Assembly (NCBI RefSeq): GCF_017642925.1
Contig: NZ_JAEPOL010000001.1
Coordinates: 124,001 to 188,000, forward strand
Length of the DNA: 64,000 nucleotides
Reading direction: 5' to 3'
Origin: Maricaulis sp.
GTDB taxonomy: Bacteria; Pseudomonadota; Alphaproteobacteria; Caulobacterales; Maricaulaceae
The position numbers and the translations under genes were made by a program. A model generated the notes under the pieces. That model searched no databases. It was not told the DNA's origin and was given only the letters and a program-made list of their open reading frames with translations. Below, piece by piece: positions 45,129 to 52,778 of this stretch (its first letter is position 1; every line of letters starts with the position of its first letter).

Positions 45129-45566
45129 ATGTCGGATATCCCAACAGGAACTTGCCAGTCCACTGAATTGGGTAAGCGGGTCCAGGTAGCGCTAAGCGGC
45201 TGGCAGATCGATACGACCGCGACACCCGAACAGATCGAGACCCAGGAGGAGATCTGTTTTAACAGGGTGAAGGCTGCCGAAGAGGCCGCATCCTGGGCGA
45301 GACCGGACAGCGCTGGAGGGGCATTGGTTCATCTCCTGCTCGCGGCCAGTGACGTGGAGGATTTGCCCAGGATGAACCCCATGTATCTCGACCGAACGGA
45401 GCGGACAGTTTGCCGGAACCTCTATGCTGTGCGCGATTTTCTCTTGCGTCAGATAAGTGACGCGGAACGGAGCGCCCTTCACAAGCTGATAGAGACTTAC
45501 ATGAGGGAAGACCCGCGCACGGTGAACCCGCTCCTGGATTCTGGCAGAGCGGGGCTGACAGCATAG
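45129..45566 (+). CDS. Unknown island protein, rightward operon gene 2
   Basis: A 145-residue protein starting 33 bp after the preceding stop, with AAAGGAGA upstream. The sequence is helical (QIETQEEICFNRVKAAEEAASWA; ERTVCRNLYAVRDFLLRQISDAERSALHKLIETYM). It has no signal, membrane or known catalytic motif, and no recognised family. A strong terminator-like hairpin at 45653-45685 follows, closing the rightward operon. Confidence 0.65.
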   Translation: MSDIPTGTCQSTELGKRVQVALSGWQIDTTATPEQIETQEEICFNRVKAAEEAASWARPDSAGGALVHLLLAASDVEDLPRMNPMYLDRTERTVCRNLYAVRDFLLRQISDAERSALHKLIETYMREDPRTVNPLLDSGRAGLTA

Positions 45567-45652
45567 AACGTTGGCGAGGGGTCAATGTAGTTCGAAACCG
45601 CCAAGCCCCAAGTCGGCTTGAGCGGGACAGCCCCCGCCAGGGGACCCCTCAT

Positions 45653-45685
45653 AAGGCCCCAGCGAATGCCGTTCGCTGGGGCCTT
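45653..45685 (+). terminator. Strong rho-independent terminator of the rightward island operon
   Basis: AAGGCCCCAGCGAA (45653-45666) pairs perfectly with TTCGCTGGGGCCTT (45672-45685) around a 5-nt loop, followed by TTCG. It lies 86 bp after the second rightward gene, so it most likely ends that operon. Confidence 0.85.
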
Positions 45686-45737
45686 TTCGTGTCTCAGGCG
45701 AGGATCTGCACCCTGGGCAGGGTGAACGAACCGAGCG

Positions 45738-45854
45738 AAAGGTGACTTGTCCGTCTAATGGTCTGATTTTGCGGGGTCCCTATGTCATCGTTCCGCGCAA
45801 AGGTGACATTGTGGAATGTCGCTCAATGTCATCAATCTCCGGAAGGGTGACTTT
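45738..45854. repeat. Three AAAGGTGAC-type repeats, possible relict IS21-family end
   Basis: AAAGGTGACTTG (45738-45749), AAAGGTGACATT (45799-45810) and AAGGGTGACTTT (45843-45854) share a core. TGTCATCGTTCCGCGC (45784-45799) immediately precedes the second copy. Multiple AAAGGTGACA repeats with nearby TGTCA are typical of IS21-family ends, but no istA/istB gene is present. It may instead be a regulatory array of the island. Confidence 0.3.
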
Positions 45855-46038
45855 GGAGAGGGGTTGACCCGCCTGGAGTGCGTTTCACCGCCCTTCCTCG
45901 CCCATTACTACGGGGATGGGGGCCACACTAGCGCGGGGATTTTTCCCTGAGTTGGTTGGGCTGATACCGGAGTGCCGTTCAGATCCATCAAAATCGAGCC
46001 GGCCGAACGCCGTTCGGTGAGGTCGGGGGATCCCAGCA

Positions 46039-46144
46039 GTTCCCACCAGTTCCCACTTTCAAGATTCATGTGTGGTGTAGCGTTCTGGCCTTTCCAGGCA
46101 TGCTATCCGGGCTGGTCGGTTCCCACGGTTCCCACCGTTCCCAC
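46039..46144. repeat. GTTCCCAC repeat cluster (right iteron-like array)
   Basis: Five exact copies of GTTCCCAC occur at 46039, 46049, 46119, 46128 and 46137. The last three are spaced exactly 9 bp. The array lies in a 919-bp gene-free stretch (45567-46485) that also contains the terminator, the AAAGGTGAC repeats and the inverted repeats at 46149-46192 and 46288-46306. It is a candidate origin for the element's own replication. Confidence 0.55.
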
Positions 46145-46148
46145 CAAA

Positions 46149-46192
46149 AGTGTCAACCGGTCGCACCGATCCGCGTGACCGGTGTTGACACT
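46149..46192. repeat. Long imperfect inverted repeat beside the right iterons
   Basis: AGTGTCAACCGGTC (46149-46162) and GACCGGTGTTGACACT (46177-46192) pair apart from a 2-nt bulge. The palindrome lies right next to the 9-bp GTTCCCAC repeats, an arrangement reminiscent of origin or operator sites. Confidence 0.5.
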
Positions 46193-46287
46193 CTGTACGA
46201 CGAAGACGGCTACTGTATTGAATTGAAGGGAGTTTCGGCAGTATAGGCGCCCAACTGAAAGGGCTGTTCGACGATGGTCAACCAAGG

Positions 46288-46306
46288 GCGTCAACCATGT
46301 TGACGC
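46288..46306. promoter_or_regulatory. Second copy of the island operator candidate
   Basis: GCGTCA (46288-46293) and TGACGC (46301-46306) are spaced by 7 bp, identical in arms and spacing to the site at 44588-44606. It lies in the gene-free region 180 bp before the integrase 3' end. No gene start is obvious next to it, so it may regulate an unrecognised small transcript or the replication origin. Confidence 0.5.
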
Positions 46307-46485
46307 GCTCTGTGTCTGCAAAACGTCCGCGGCTTGATGCCCCGTATACGGAAAAAGCCCAGGAAGGACCCGCGACCAGCTCGAGGGTCAGCGGGCGACG
46401 AGACGGTGACCTGAACTGCAAAACGCTGAATCTCGCGCGCATGTGGCCTCCCCACCCGCCACCGCGGCGGCGGAAGAGGGGCGGC

Positions 46486-47751
46486 TTACGCCTTCCTCAG
46501 GCTGACCACCTCGCCAGATTGTCCCTTCAAGGCGGCCTCTGTAGCGCTGGCCGTACGGTCAGCGGCTTGTTTGACGGGATCGTCGGCCAGGTGAGCGTAT
46601 TGCGCCGTCGTCTTCACATTCCGGTGTCCCAACAGCTTGCCAATCAGCTGAAGCGGCATGCCCCCAGCGGCGGCCGTGCTGGCATAGCTATGGCGAAGAT
46701 CGTGCAGACGCACATCGTGAAGTCCGGCTTCTGTCCGGATCCGCCGCCACACAGCCGGCGTGCCGACATAGGGCTTTGCGGGATCGCCTTCGGACGGGAA
46801 CACGAAGGGCGACCCGTCTGCCCGGTCGATCGACTTCAGGCATTCGAGCGCGGCCGCACCCACCTGGACGACTTTGGCGCCGGTCTTGGAGTCGCCCAGG
46901 AAGAGGCAGGATCGGCCGAAATCGACCTCTGACCAGCGCAGCTTCTCGATCTCGCCCTTCCGCGCGCCGGTAAGCACCAGAAGGCGAATGATGTTCTTGC
47001 CCTTGGCATTGGCCGGAACGTCCATAAGGGCTTTGCCAAGATCCCCCATTTCCTTGGCTGACAGGTAGCGCTGTGACTGGCCGTCTTGGAAGCGCTTCAC
47101 GCCCCGAACCGGATTGGAGGGGCATAGGCCGCGCTTTACGGCGAAGGCGAAGACGGCGCCCAGCTGCCCCAGCGTGCGAGAAGCAACGCCCTTGCCGCCT
47201 CTGGCAACCGGGTCGGTGCGCTTCCGGTCCCCGCCGTCTCGTTTCACGGCCGTTCGCCCGTTCGCAACGTCCTGCTGAAAGCGTTCGATATCGGCAGAGG
47301 TCACGGCGGAAATACGCTTTCTGCCCAGCAGCGGCTTGACATGGCGCTCGATGCGCTGCCGGTCATTGAGCAGCGTCGAGGCCTTTTTCGTGGCCGCGCC
47401 TTCCTTCAGATAAAGATCGCACAGATCGGCCACGGACATTTCAGAGCGAGCGTCCGATCTGTCGCCGGCCGGGTCGCCGCCCAGCCGAACCGAGCCCAGG
47501 AGCTTCGAAGCTTCGGCCCGCGCTTGGTCAGCGGTGATCTCGCCATGCCGGCCGATCTTGTATTCGCGCTGGGGCGCGCTCCTGCCGCCACCGCCAGCAC
47601 GATAGGTGATGAAATAGGTTTTGCGGCCGCTCGGCATGATCCTCAGGCCAAACCCGGCGAGGTCCTTATCCCAGACCACATACTTTGTGGCGGCCGGGGT
47701 TGCGCTATCGACCACCCGCTTCGTGATTCGTTCGCGTCGATTGAGGCTCAT
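46486..47751 (-). CDS. Tyrosine recombinase integrase of the island
   Basis: A 421-residue integrase of the P4-like type. Its N-terminus (KYVVWDKDLAGFGLRIMPSGRK, DUF4102-like arm domain) is followed by a SAM-like core-binding domain and the catalytic domain with GARKGEIEKLRW (Arg), HDLRHSYAS (His-x-x-Arg), GHRNVKTTAQYAH (His and Tyr nucleophile). ATG 47751 is chosen; the upstream frame to 47835 would approach the attachment repeat. It reads away from attR (47907-47958), the standard orientation for elements inserted in a tRNA 3' end. Confidence 0.94.
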   Translation of the reverse strand: MSLNRRERITKRVVDSATPAATKYVVWDKDLAGFGLRIMPSGRKTYFITYRAGGGGRSAPQREYKIGRHGEITADQARAEASKLLGSVRLGGDPAGDRSDARSEMSVADLCDLYLKEGAATKKASTLLNDRQRIERHVKPLLGRKRISAVTSADIERFQQDVANGRTAVKRDGGDRKRTDPVARGGKGVASRTLGQLGAVFAFAVKRGLCPSNPVRGVKRFQDGQSQRYLSAKEMGDLGKALMDVPANAKGKNIIRLLVLTGARKGEIEKLRWSEVDFGRSCLFLGDSKTGAKVVQVGAAALECLKSIDRADGSPFVFPSEGDPAKPYVGTPAVWRRIRTEAGLHDVRLHDLRHSYASTAAAGGMPLQLIGKLLGHRNVKTTAQYAHLADDPVKQAADRTASATEAALKGQSGEVVSLRKA

Positions 47752-47906
47752 CTGATCAGGTTCCCGCAAGAATTCCAGCACCGTCCCAGCACCGAGAAGG
47801 TAGGGCGCTGCGATCCATGAGATAACCAGTATCACATAAGCCGCTCTAAATCAGTGGGATAGTTTAGTCAGTAGTCCCGCAGGAAATCCCAGAGAATGAG
47901 GAACAT

Positions 47907-47958
47907 TCACCTTGCCAAGGTGAATGTCGTGAGTTCGAATCTCATCGCCCGCTCCATT
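47907..47958. repeat. attR: 52-bp direct repeat copy of tRNA-Gly 3' half
   Basis: This is identical to 38246-38297. The copy carries the anticodon loop and T-arm sequences but lacks the 5' half of a tRNA, so it is not a functional tRNA. It marks the right boundary of the element. Confidence 0.93.
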
Positions 47959-47996
47959 CTTCCTTCGGATCATTTTCAGACCGTACGCCGCCAGCG

Positions 47997-48905
47997 TCAC
48001 GTGACCCGTGCGTGTTCGGCCAGAAAATCGAGGAAGACGCGCACCCGTTTGGGCAGCAACTCTCCCGCGCCGACATAGACAGCGTAAAACTCCTCGACGT
48101 CCGTTTCGCAGATATAGTCTTGCAGAACGGGCACCAGGCGGCCGGCGGCGATGTCGGAGCGAACGGTGAACTCCGCTAGCCTGGCAAGACCGGCGCCTCC
48201 GAGAGCGAGGGCGCGGAGACTCTCCCCGTCGCTGGCCAGGATGCGCCCGTCCGGTGGATAGCGGCGTTCGACGCCATCTACGCGAAAGGGCCAGGCTGAA
48301 ACGGCACGTTCATAGCAGAAGCCGAGGCGGGTATGGCGGCCCAGATCGGCTGGCGTTTCCGGCTGTCCGTGACGCTCGATATAGGCGGGCGCTGCAACGA
48401 TCCGGTTGCGGCTTGTACCCAGTTTGCGTGCGATCAGGTTGGACGATTTCAGAGGACCCGCGCGGACGGCGATATCGGCGCGCGCCTCCATCAGGTCGAC
48501 AACATGGTCGGTGAGCGCGAGATCGACGCCGACCCTCGGGTGGCGGGCGAGAAAGTCCGGCAAGACCGGTGCCAGGACGTGGGTATTGAAGGACGCGCTG
48601 GTATTGAGCCGCACACGCCCCGTTGCCTCCTCTCCGGACGCCACGGCGCGCTCGGCTTCCTCAATGTCCGCGAGGATGCGGCGCGCATGCTGGTAGAACA
48701 GATCGCCTTCCGGAGTGAGGCGCAGCCGCCGGGTTGAGCGCGCCAGCAATTGCGTGCCGAGGCGGGCTTCCAGGCGCGAGACCAGCTTGCTGACTGCGGA
48801 TGGCGTCATGCGCCGCTCGCGCGCAGCGGCGGACAGGCCGCTCTGTTCCACCACCGCAACGAAGACCTCCATCTCGGCGATGCGATTGATCTCGCGCTGC
48901 GTCAT
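47997..48905 (-). CDS. LysR-family transcriptional regulator
   Basis: A 302-residue regulator with the N-terminal HTH (MEVFVAVVEQSGLSAAARERRMTPSAVSKLVSRLEARLG) and a periplasmic-binding-fold effector domain. It is divergent from an MFS exporter gene with a promoter gap of about 106 bp containing an AT-rich palindrome (48914-48929). The layout LysR/exporter/aldo-keto reductase suggests it controls these two genes in response to a small ligand. The ligand is unknown. Confidence 0.9.
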   Translation of the reverse strand: MTQREINRIAEMEVFVAVVEQSGLSAAARERRMTPSAVSKLVSRLEARLGTQLLARSTRRLRLTPEGDLFYQHARRILADIEEAERAVASGEEATGRVRLNTSASFNTHVLAPVLPDFLARHPRVGVDLALTDHVVDLMEARADIAVRAGPLKSSNLIARKLGTSRNRIVAAPAYIERHGQPETPADLGRHTRLGFCYERAVSAWPFRVDGVERRYPPDGRILASDGESLRALALGGAGLARLAEFTVRSDIAAGRLVPVLQDYICETDVEEFYAVYVGAGELLPKRVRVFLDFLAEHARVT

Positions 48906-48913
48906 GTGAATTC

Positions 48914-48929
48914 AATTCATATATGAGTT
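48914..48929. promoter_or_regulatory. Candidate LysR operator
   Basis: AATTCATATATGAGTT is an imperfect palindrome in the divergent gap between the LysR gene (start 48905) and the MFS gene (start 49012). LysR sites often have such AT-rich dyads; here it is 8 bp upstream of the LysR start, compatible with autoregulation. Confidence 0.45.
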
Positions 48930-49011
48930 TCTTTTTCCCAGTCTAATTCAATCTTCCCGGAGGAGCCATCTAGAGCCGCACCAGAAGCCGGATCGACGAG
49001 GTTCCTCATTC

Positions 49012-50184
49012 ATGCCCCGTGCCCTCTACGCTCTCATGGTCGGTGCCTTTGGCATCGGCGTTACCGAATTTGTCATCATGGGTTTGCTGCTGGAGGTCAG
49101 CACAGATCTGGGCGTCAGCCTTTCTGCTGCCGGACTGCTGATCTCCGGCTACGCGCTGGGGGTGGTCGCCGGGGCGCCCCTCCTGACCGCACTCACGGCG
49201 GGCCTGTCACGCAAATCGGTCCTTCTGGCCCTCATGGCGATTTTCACCATCGGCAATGCAGCCTGCGCCATCGCGCCGGACTATGGCCTGCTGATGGTGG
49301 CGCGGGTCCTGACCGCTTTCGCGCACGGCACATTCTTCGGGGTCGGCTCCGTCGTAGCGGCCGGACTCGTCGCGAAAGACCGTCAGGCATCGGCCATCGC
49401 GATCATGTTCACCGGCCTCACCCTTGCGAATATTCTCGGAGTTCCGCTGGGAACATGGCTGGGTCAGCAGCTGGGTTGGCGGGCGACTTTCTGGGCGGTC
49501 TCTATTGTCGGACTGCTGGCCATAGCCGTCATTGCCCGCTTTCTGCCCCATGCCCCGGCACCAGGGCGTGCCGGGGGCTGGCGAGCGGACTTCGCTGCCG
49601 TGTCGCGACCAGCGGTGCTACTCGGCTTTGCGACCACGACTCTGGGCTTCAGCGGGGTGTTCGCGGTTTTCACCTATATCGCGCCGCTGCTGACCCGCGT
49701 GACGGGTTTTGCTGAACCGGCACTCTCGCCTCTTCTCCTGGTGCTTGGCGGCGGGCTGATCGCGGGAAACCTGCTCGGCGGCCGTCTGGCGGACCGGGCG
49801 CTGGTGCCGGCGCTCATCGGGACGATCCTCGCACTGTGCGCGGTTCTGGCCTCGATGAGCGTCCTGCTTGAGAGCCAGCCGGGAGCGGTCGTGGCGATTG
49901 CCCTGCTGGGCGTTTCCGGATTTGCCACGGTTCCGCCGTTGCAGCTGTGGGTGATGCAAAGAGCGCATGGCGCAAGCCAGAGCCTCGCCTCAAGCTTCAA
50001 TATCGCGGCGTTCAATCTGGGCAATGCGCTGGGCGCCGGCCTGGCAGGCCTGGCTCTCGACAGCGGTATGCCGCTGCGAGCCCTGCCGCTTCTTGCTTCT
50101 GCCTTGCCGCTGCTGGGTCTCTTGCTGGCCCTGGCGGCATTGCGGGCCGGCCGGAACCGGCCGTGTCCCGCGCAGGCGCTCTGA
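49012..50184 (+). CDS. MFS exporter (DHA1/AraJ-type)
   Basis: A 390-residue membrane protein with about 12 hydrophobic segments, the first helix GVTEFVIMGLLLEV followed by DLGVSLSAAGLLISGYALGVV. This opening is typical of arabinose/purine-type drug:H+ antiporter exporters. The substrate is not predictable. It stands alone upstream of the aldo-keto reductase gene (27 bp gap) and divergent from the LysR gene. Confidence 0.88.
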   Translation: MPRALYALMVGAFGIGVTEFVIMGLLLEVSTDLGVSLSAAGLLISGYALGVVAGAPLLTALTAGLSRKSVLLALMAIFTIGNAACAIAPDYGLLMVARVLTAFAHGTFFGVGSVVAAGLVAKDRQASAIAIMFTGLTLANILGVPLGTWLGQQLGWRATFWAVSIVGLLAIAVIARFLPHAPAPGRAGGWRADFAAVSRPAVLLGFATTTLGFSGVFAVFTYIAPLLTRVTGFAEPALSPLLLVLGGGLIAGNLLGGRLADRALVPALIGTILALCAVLASMSVLLESQPGAVVAIALLGVSGFATVPPLQLWVMQRAHGASQSLASSFNIAAFNLGNALGAGLAGLALDSGMPLRALPLLASALPLLGLLLALAALRAGRNRPCPAQAL

Positions 50185-50211
50185 TCCCTTTCACTCACAG
50201 GAATTTTCAAG

Positions 50212-51246
50212 ATGGAATATCGACATCTGGGCCGTTCGGGCCTGCAGGTTCCGGCTCTCAGCTTCGGCGCCGGGACGTTTGGCGGCACCGGCCCGCTCTT
50301 CTCCAACTGGGGCCGCACGGGCGAGACAGAAGCGGTCCGGCTGATCGATCTCTGTCTGGAGGCGGGCGTGAACCTGTTCGATACGGCCGACGTCTACTCT
50401 GACGGTGCCTCCGAGAGCATCCTGGGTGCGGCGCTGAAGGGGCGTCGCAATGATGTGCTGATCTCGACCAAGGCGACCTTGCCGATGGGCGAAGGCCCCA
50501 ATACGGCCGGCTCGTCCCGTCAGCGTCTGATTGACTGTGTCGAAGCAGCGCTGCGTCGGCTGGGGACCGACAGGATCGACATCTTCCAGCTTCATGCCTT
50601 CGATGCGTTCACGCCGGTGGAAGAAGTCCTCTACACGCTGGATATTCTCGTGAGGGCCGGCAAGCTGCGCTATGTAGGCGTTTCGAACTTCTCGGGCTGG
50701 CAGGTGATGAAGTCGCTCGCGGTGGCGGAGCGCCACGGCTGGCCGCGCTATATTGTGCACCAGGTTTATTACTCGCTGGTCGGCCGCGCGTACGAATGGG
50801 ACCTCATGCCGCTGGGGCTGGATCAGGGGCTCGGCGCGATGGTGTGGAGTCCGCTCGGCTGGGGCCGTCTTACCGGGAAAATCGCTCGAGACCGTCCGCT
50901 CCCGGAGGGCAGCCGCCTGCATGAGACCGCGGGTTTCGGGCCTCCGGTCGATGACGAAAGGCTGTACGACATCGTGGATGTGCTCCAGGCGATCGCCGGC
51001 GAAACCGGAAAGAGTGTGCCGCAGATCGCCATAAACTGGCTGACGCGCCGCCCGGGGGTCTCGTCAGTCATTCTTGGCGCCCGGAACGAGGCCCAGCTGG
51101 TGGACAATCTTGGCGCGGTCGGCTGGACGCTGAGCGACGCGCATATGGAAAGGCTGGACGCCGTCAGTCGTGTGCCGGCGCCGTATCCGCACGCCCCCTA
51201 TGAACGTCAGGACGGTTTTGCACGCCTGAACCCGCCGGCAGTCTAG
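50212..51246 (+). CDS. Aldo-keto reductase
   Basis: A 344-residue NADPH-dependent (beta/alpha)8-barrel reductase. The catalytic tetrad is visible as Asp/Tyr in LFDTADVYSDGASE, Lys in ISTKATLP and His in FQLHAFD. NADPH-binding elements include WSPLGWGRLTGK and GARNEAQLVDNLGA. ATG 50212 has AGGAA upstream. It may reduce an aldehyde or ketone exported or sensed by its neighbours. A bidirectional terminator follows. Confidence 0.93.
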   Translation: MEYRHLGRSGLQVPALSFGAGTFGGTGPLFSNWGRTGETEAVRLIDLCLEAGVNLFDTADVYSDGASESILGAALKGRRNDVLISTKATLPMGEGPNTAGSSRQRLIDCVEAALRRLGTDRIDIFQLHAFDAFTPVEEVLYTLDILVRAGKLRYVGVSNFSGWQVMKSLAVAERHGWPRYIVHQVYYSLVGRAYEWDLMPLGLDQGLGAMVWSPLGWGRLTGKIARDRPLPEGSRLHETAGFGPPVDDERLYDIVDVLQAIAGETGKSVPQIAINWLTRRPGVSSVILGARNEAQLVDNLGAVGWTLSDAHMERLDAVSRVPAPYPHAPYERQDGFARLNPPAV

Positions 51247-51267
51247 GCGCTGGGTGGGGCGCACGAA

Positions 51268-51297
51268 AAAGGGCCCGGCGAGATCGCCGGGCCCTTT
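51268..51297. terminator. Bidirectional terminator
   Basis: AAAGGGCCCGGCG (51268-51280) pairs perfectly with CGCCGGGCCCTTT (51285-51297) around AGAT, with A and T tracts on both sides. It separates the rightward aldo-keto reductase from the leftward XRE gene. Confidence 0.9.
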
Positions 51298-51319
51298 CTC
51301 AGCAGGATCTGTCTGCGTT

Positions 51320-51706
51320 CTAGTCTGCCAGCGAGCGCAGCAGGTCGATGACGCGGCGGCGGACCGTCTGGTCCTTAATGCCGGCAAAGGCCTGGGCCAG
51401 GGCGAGGCCGTCGGGGCTGGCGATGAAGTCGTAGAGCGTGTCGGATTCAGGGCCCTTCAGCTCGGAGGAGCCGTCTTCCTCGAGGCCTTCGAAGAAGTAG
51501 GACACCGGAACTTCCATGACCTTGGCGACATGGAAAAGCCGGCTTGCACCGATACGGTTCGTGCCGCGCTCGTACTTCTGGACTTGCTGGAAGGTAACGC
51601 CCAGCTTTTCGCCCAGCTCGGACTGGCTCATTTCCATCAGACTTCTGCGCAGGCGCAGACGCGCTCCGACATGCTGGTCAATACTCGTTGGGCCCCTGGC
51701 ACTCAT
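51320..51706 (-). CDS. XRE-family transcriptional regulator
   Basis: A 128-residue protein with an N-terminal Cro/C1 HTH (LRLRRSLMEMSQSELGEKLGVTFQQVQKYERGTNRIGASRL) and a C-terminal tail ending DQTVRRRVIDLLRSLAD. This combination is common in Alphaproteobacteria and often controls development or envelope genes. It starts 7 bp downstream of the LysR gene on the same strand with GAGGA upstream, so it is probably co-transcribed with it. Confidence 0.9.
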   Translation of the reverse strand: MSARGPTSIDQHVGARLRLRRSLMEMSQSELGEKLGVTFQQVQKYERGTNRIGASRLFHVAKVMEVPVSYFFEGLEEDGSSELKGPESDTLYDFIASPDGLALAQAFAGIKDQTVRRRVIDLLRSLAD

Positions 51707-51713
51707 GGCATCC

Positions 51714-52700
51714 TCACGGTTGTGGTCTAATGACGTCTATGCCGCAGAACTCACGCGGATGACAGAACTCTTCGCGAAACCAAGGATTGTTTCTACGATT
51801 GAATATGTCGGTGATCCAGTCGCCAACACACTTTATTCTGCCAATCCCCTGACTTCCGGGCATATATTTCAGCCAGACCCTGATATCCTGATGAAAGTCG
51901 TAGTCGAGTACTACCAATTCATCGGCATAAAGGGCGGCAAGATAGGTCGGTGCCATGGCGATACCGCCGCCATGGCGTACCACCTCAAATAACACCGAAC
52001 TGAGGTCGGTGCGGAAGGAATATTTAATAAGAGTATCTGCTGCCTCGGCTTTTTCGCCCCACAACGAGAGCGAGCGGTCATACTGTTCCAGCGTCGCGAA
52101 CCTCAGGTTCATGACATCGACAAGGGACCGGGGTGCACCATAGGTTTCAATAAATTCCCGTGATGCTACAGGCATATAGTGCAGGGTCGCCAAAAGCTCG
52201 GCCTGCGTGTCCATGGTCTTTTCCGGCACGAAAGTGACGGCCAGGGACGACGTATTTTCTCCGACCGCAGCCGAGTGGTCGCCGAGCAGTTTCAGATCGA
52301 TTGCCGGATGGGTCCGCTGGAATTCCGGCACGTGTCTTGCCAGCCAGAAGCTCGACAGCCCGTCCGGCGCGCGCAGGGCGACCTCGCCTTCGATCGCGCG
52401 GTCGCGACCGGCGATCCGGGTCTCCAGCTGGTGTGCCGAGCGCTGCATGGTCAGCACATAGTCGAAGGCGCTTTCCCCGGCCGGTGTGAGCATGATCCCG
52501 CCGGCATGCCGTTCGATCAGCTGGCTTCCCAGCCGGCTTTCCAGCTGGCGCATGCGCTTGGAAATGGTGGATTGCTGGCAGCCGAGTGCCGTGGCGGCCG
52601 CGCTCATCGATCCCGTCGTCGCCACCGCATGGAAAATCTGCAAGTCGTCCCAGTCGAACAGGTTCCGCCGGAGAAGGGTATCTGTTTCCTGACTATCCAC
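51714..52700 (-). CDS. LysR-family transcriptional regulator
   Basis: A 328-residue protein with the HTH LQIFHAVATTGSMSAAATALGCQQSTISKRMRQLESRLG and an effector-binding C-terminal domain. The start is probably GTG 52700; no ATG with a plausible ribosome site lies nearby, and longer frames overlap the divergent gene. It is divergent from the coupled three-gene operon at 52779-54582, with a 78-bp promoter gap, and likely controls it. Confidence 0.85.
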   Translation of the reverse strand: MDSQETDTLLRRNLFDWDDLQIFHAVATTGSMSAAATALGCQQSTISKRMRQLESRLGSQLIERHAGGIMLTPAGESAFDYVLTMQRSAHQLETRIAGRDRAIEGEVALRAPDGLSSFWLARHVPEFQRTHPAIDLKLLGDHSAAVGENTSSLAVTFVPEKTMDTQAELLATLHYMPVASREFIETYGAPRSLVDVMNLRFATLEQYDRSLSLWGEKAEAADTLIKYSFRTDLSSVLFEVVRHGGGIAMAPTYLAALYADELVVLDYDFHQDIRVWLKYMPGSQGIGRIKCVGDWITDIFNRRNNPWFREEFCHPREFCGIDVIRPQP

Positions 52701-52778
52701 TATTCCAACTTTGCAGAAGTCGCCGTCAAGGCGGGGTGTTAACCATTGGGTAACCGTGTTGGCATGAGGAGCGCGACG

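Larger units (their letters stand above)
38246..47958. mobile_element. 9.7-kb integrative element (phage-satellite-like island) in tRNA-Gly
   Basis: The element is bounded by an exact 52-bp direct repeat derived from the tRNA-Gly 3' half. Its tyrosine integrase lies next to the right repeat. It has an AlpA excisionase, an XRE regulator with divergent operons, a CHC2-like protein with a Toprim/helicase protein for self-replication, unknown small proteins and a terminal HEPN-like cargo gene. No structural, packaging or conjugation genes are seen, so any transfer must rely on a helper. The replicase-plus-integrase layout recalls P4-like or PICI satellites; that is inference. Several genes look lower in GC than the surrounding chromosome. 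Confidence 0.9.

Noticed and set aside
46039-46144. CRISPR array in the GTTCCCAC region
   Set aside because: The repeats are 8 bp with 1-2 bp gaps in places, far too short for CRISPR repeats, and no cas genes are present.
45567-46485. Protein-coding genes in the empty right part of the island
   Set aside because: Short frames here translate repetitive VGTVGT or Arg-rich sequence from the GTTCCCAC repeats, without ribosome sites or family features.
47907-47958. Second tRNA-Gly gene
   Set aside because: Only the 3' half is present. The D-arm and 5' acceptor strand are missing, so it is an attachment-site copy.
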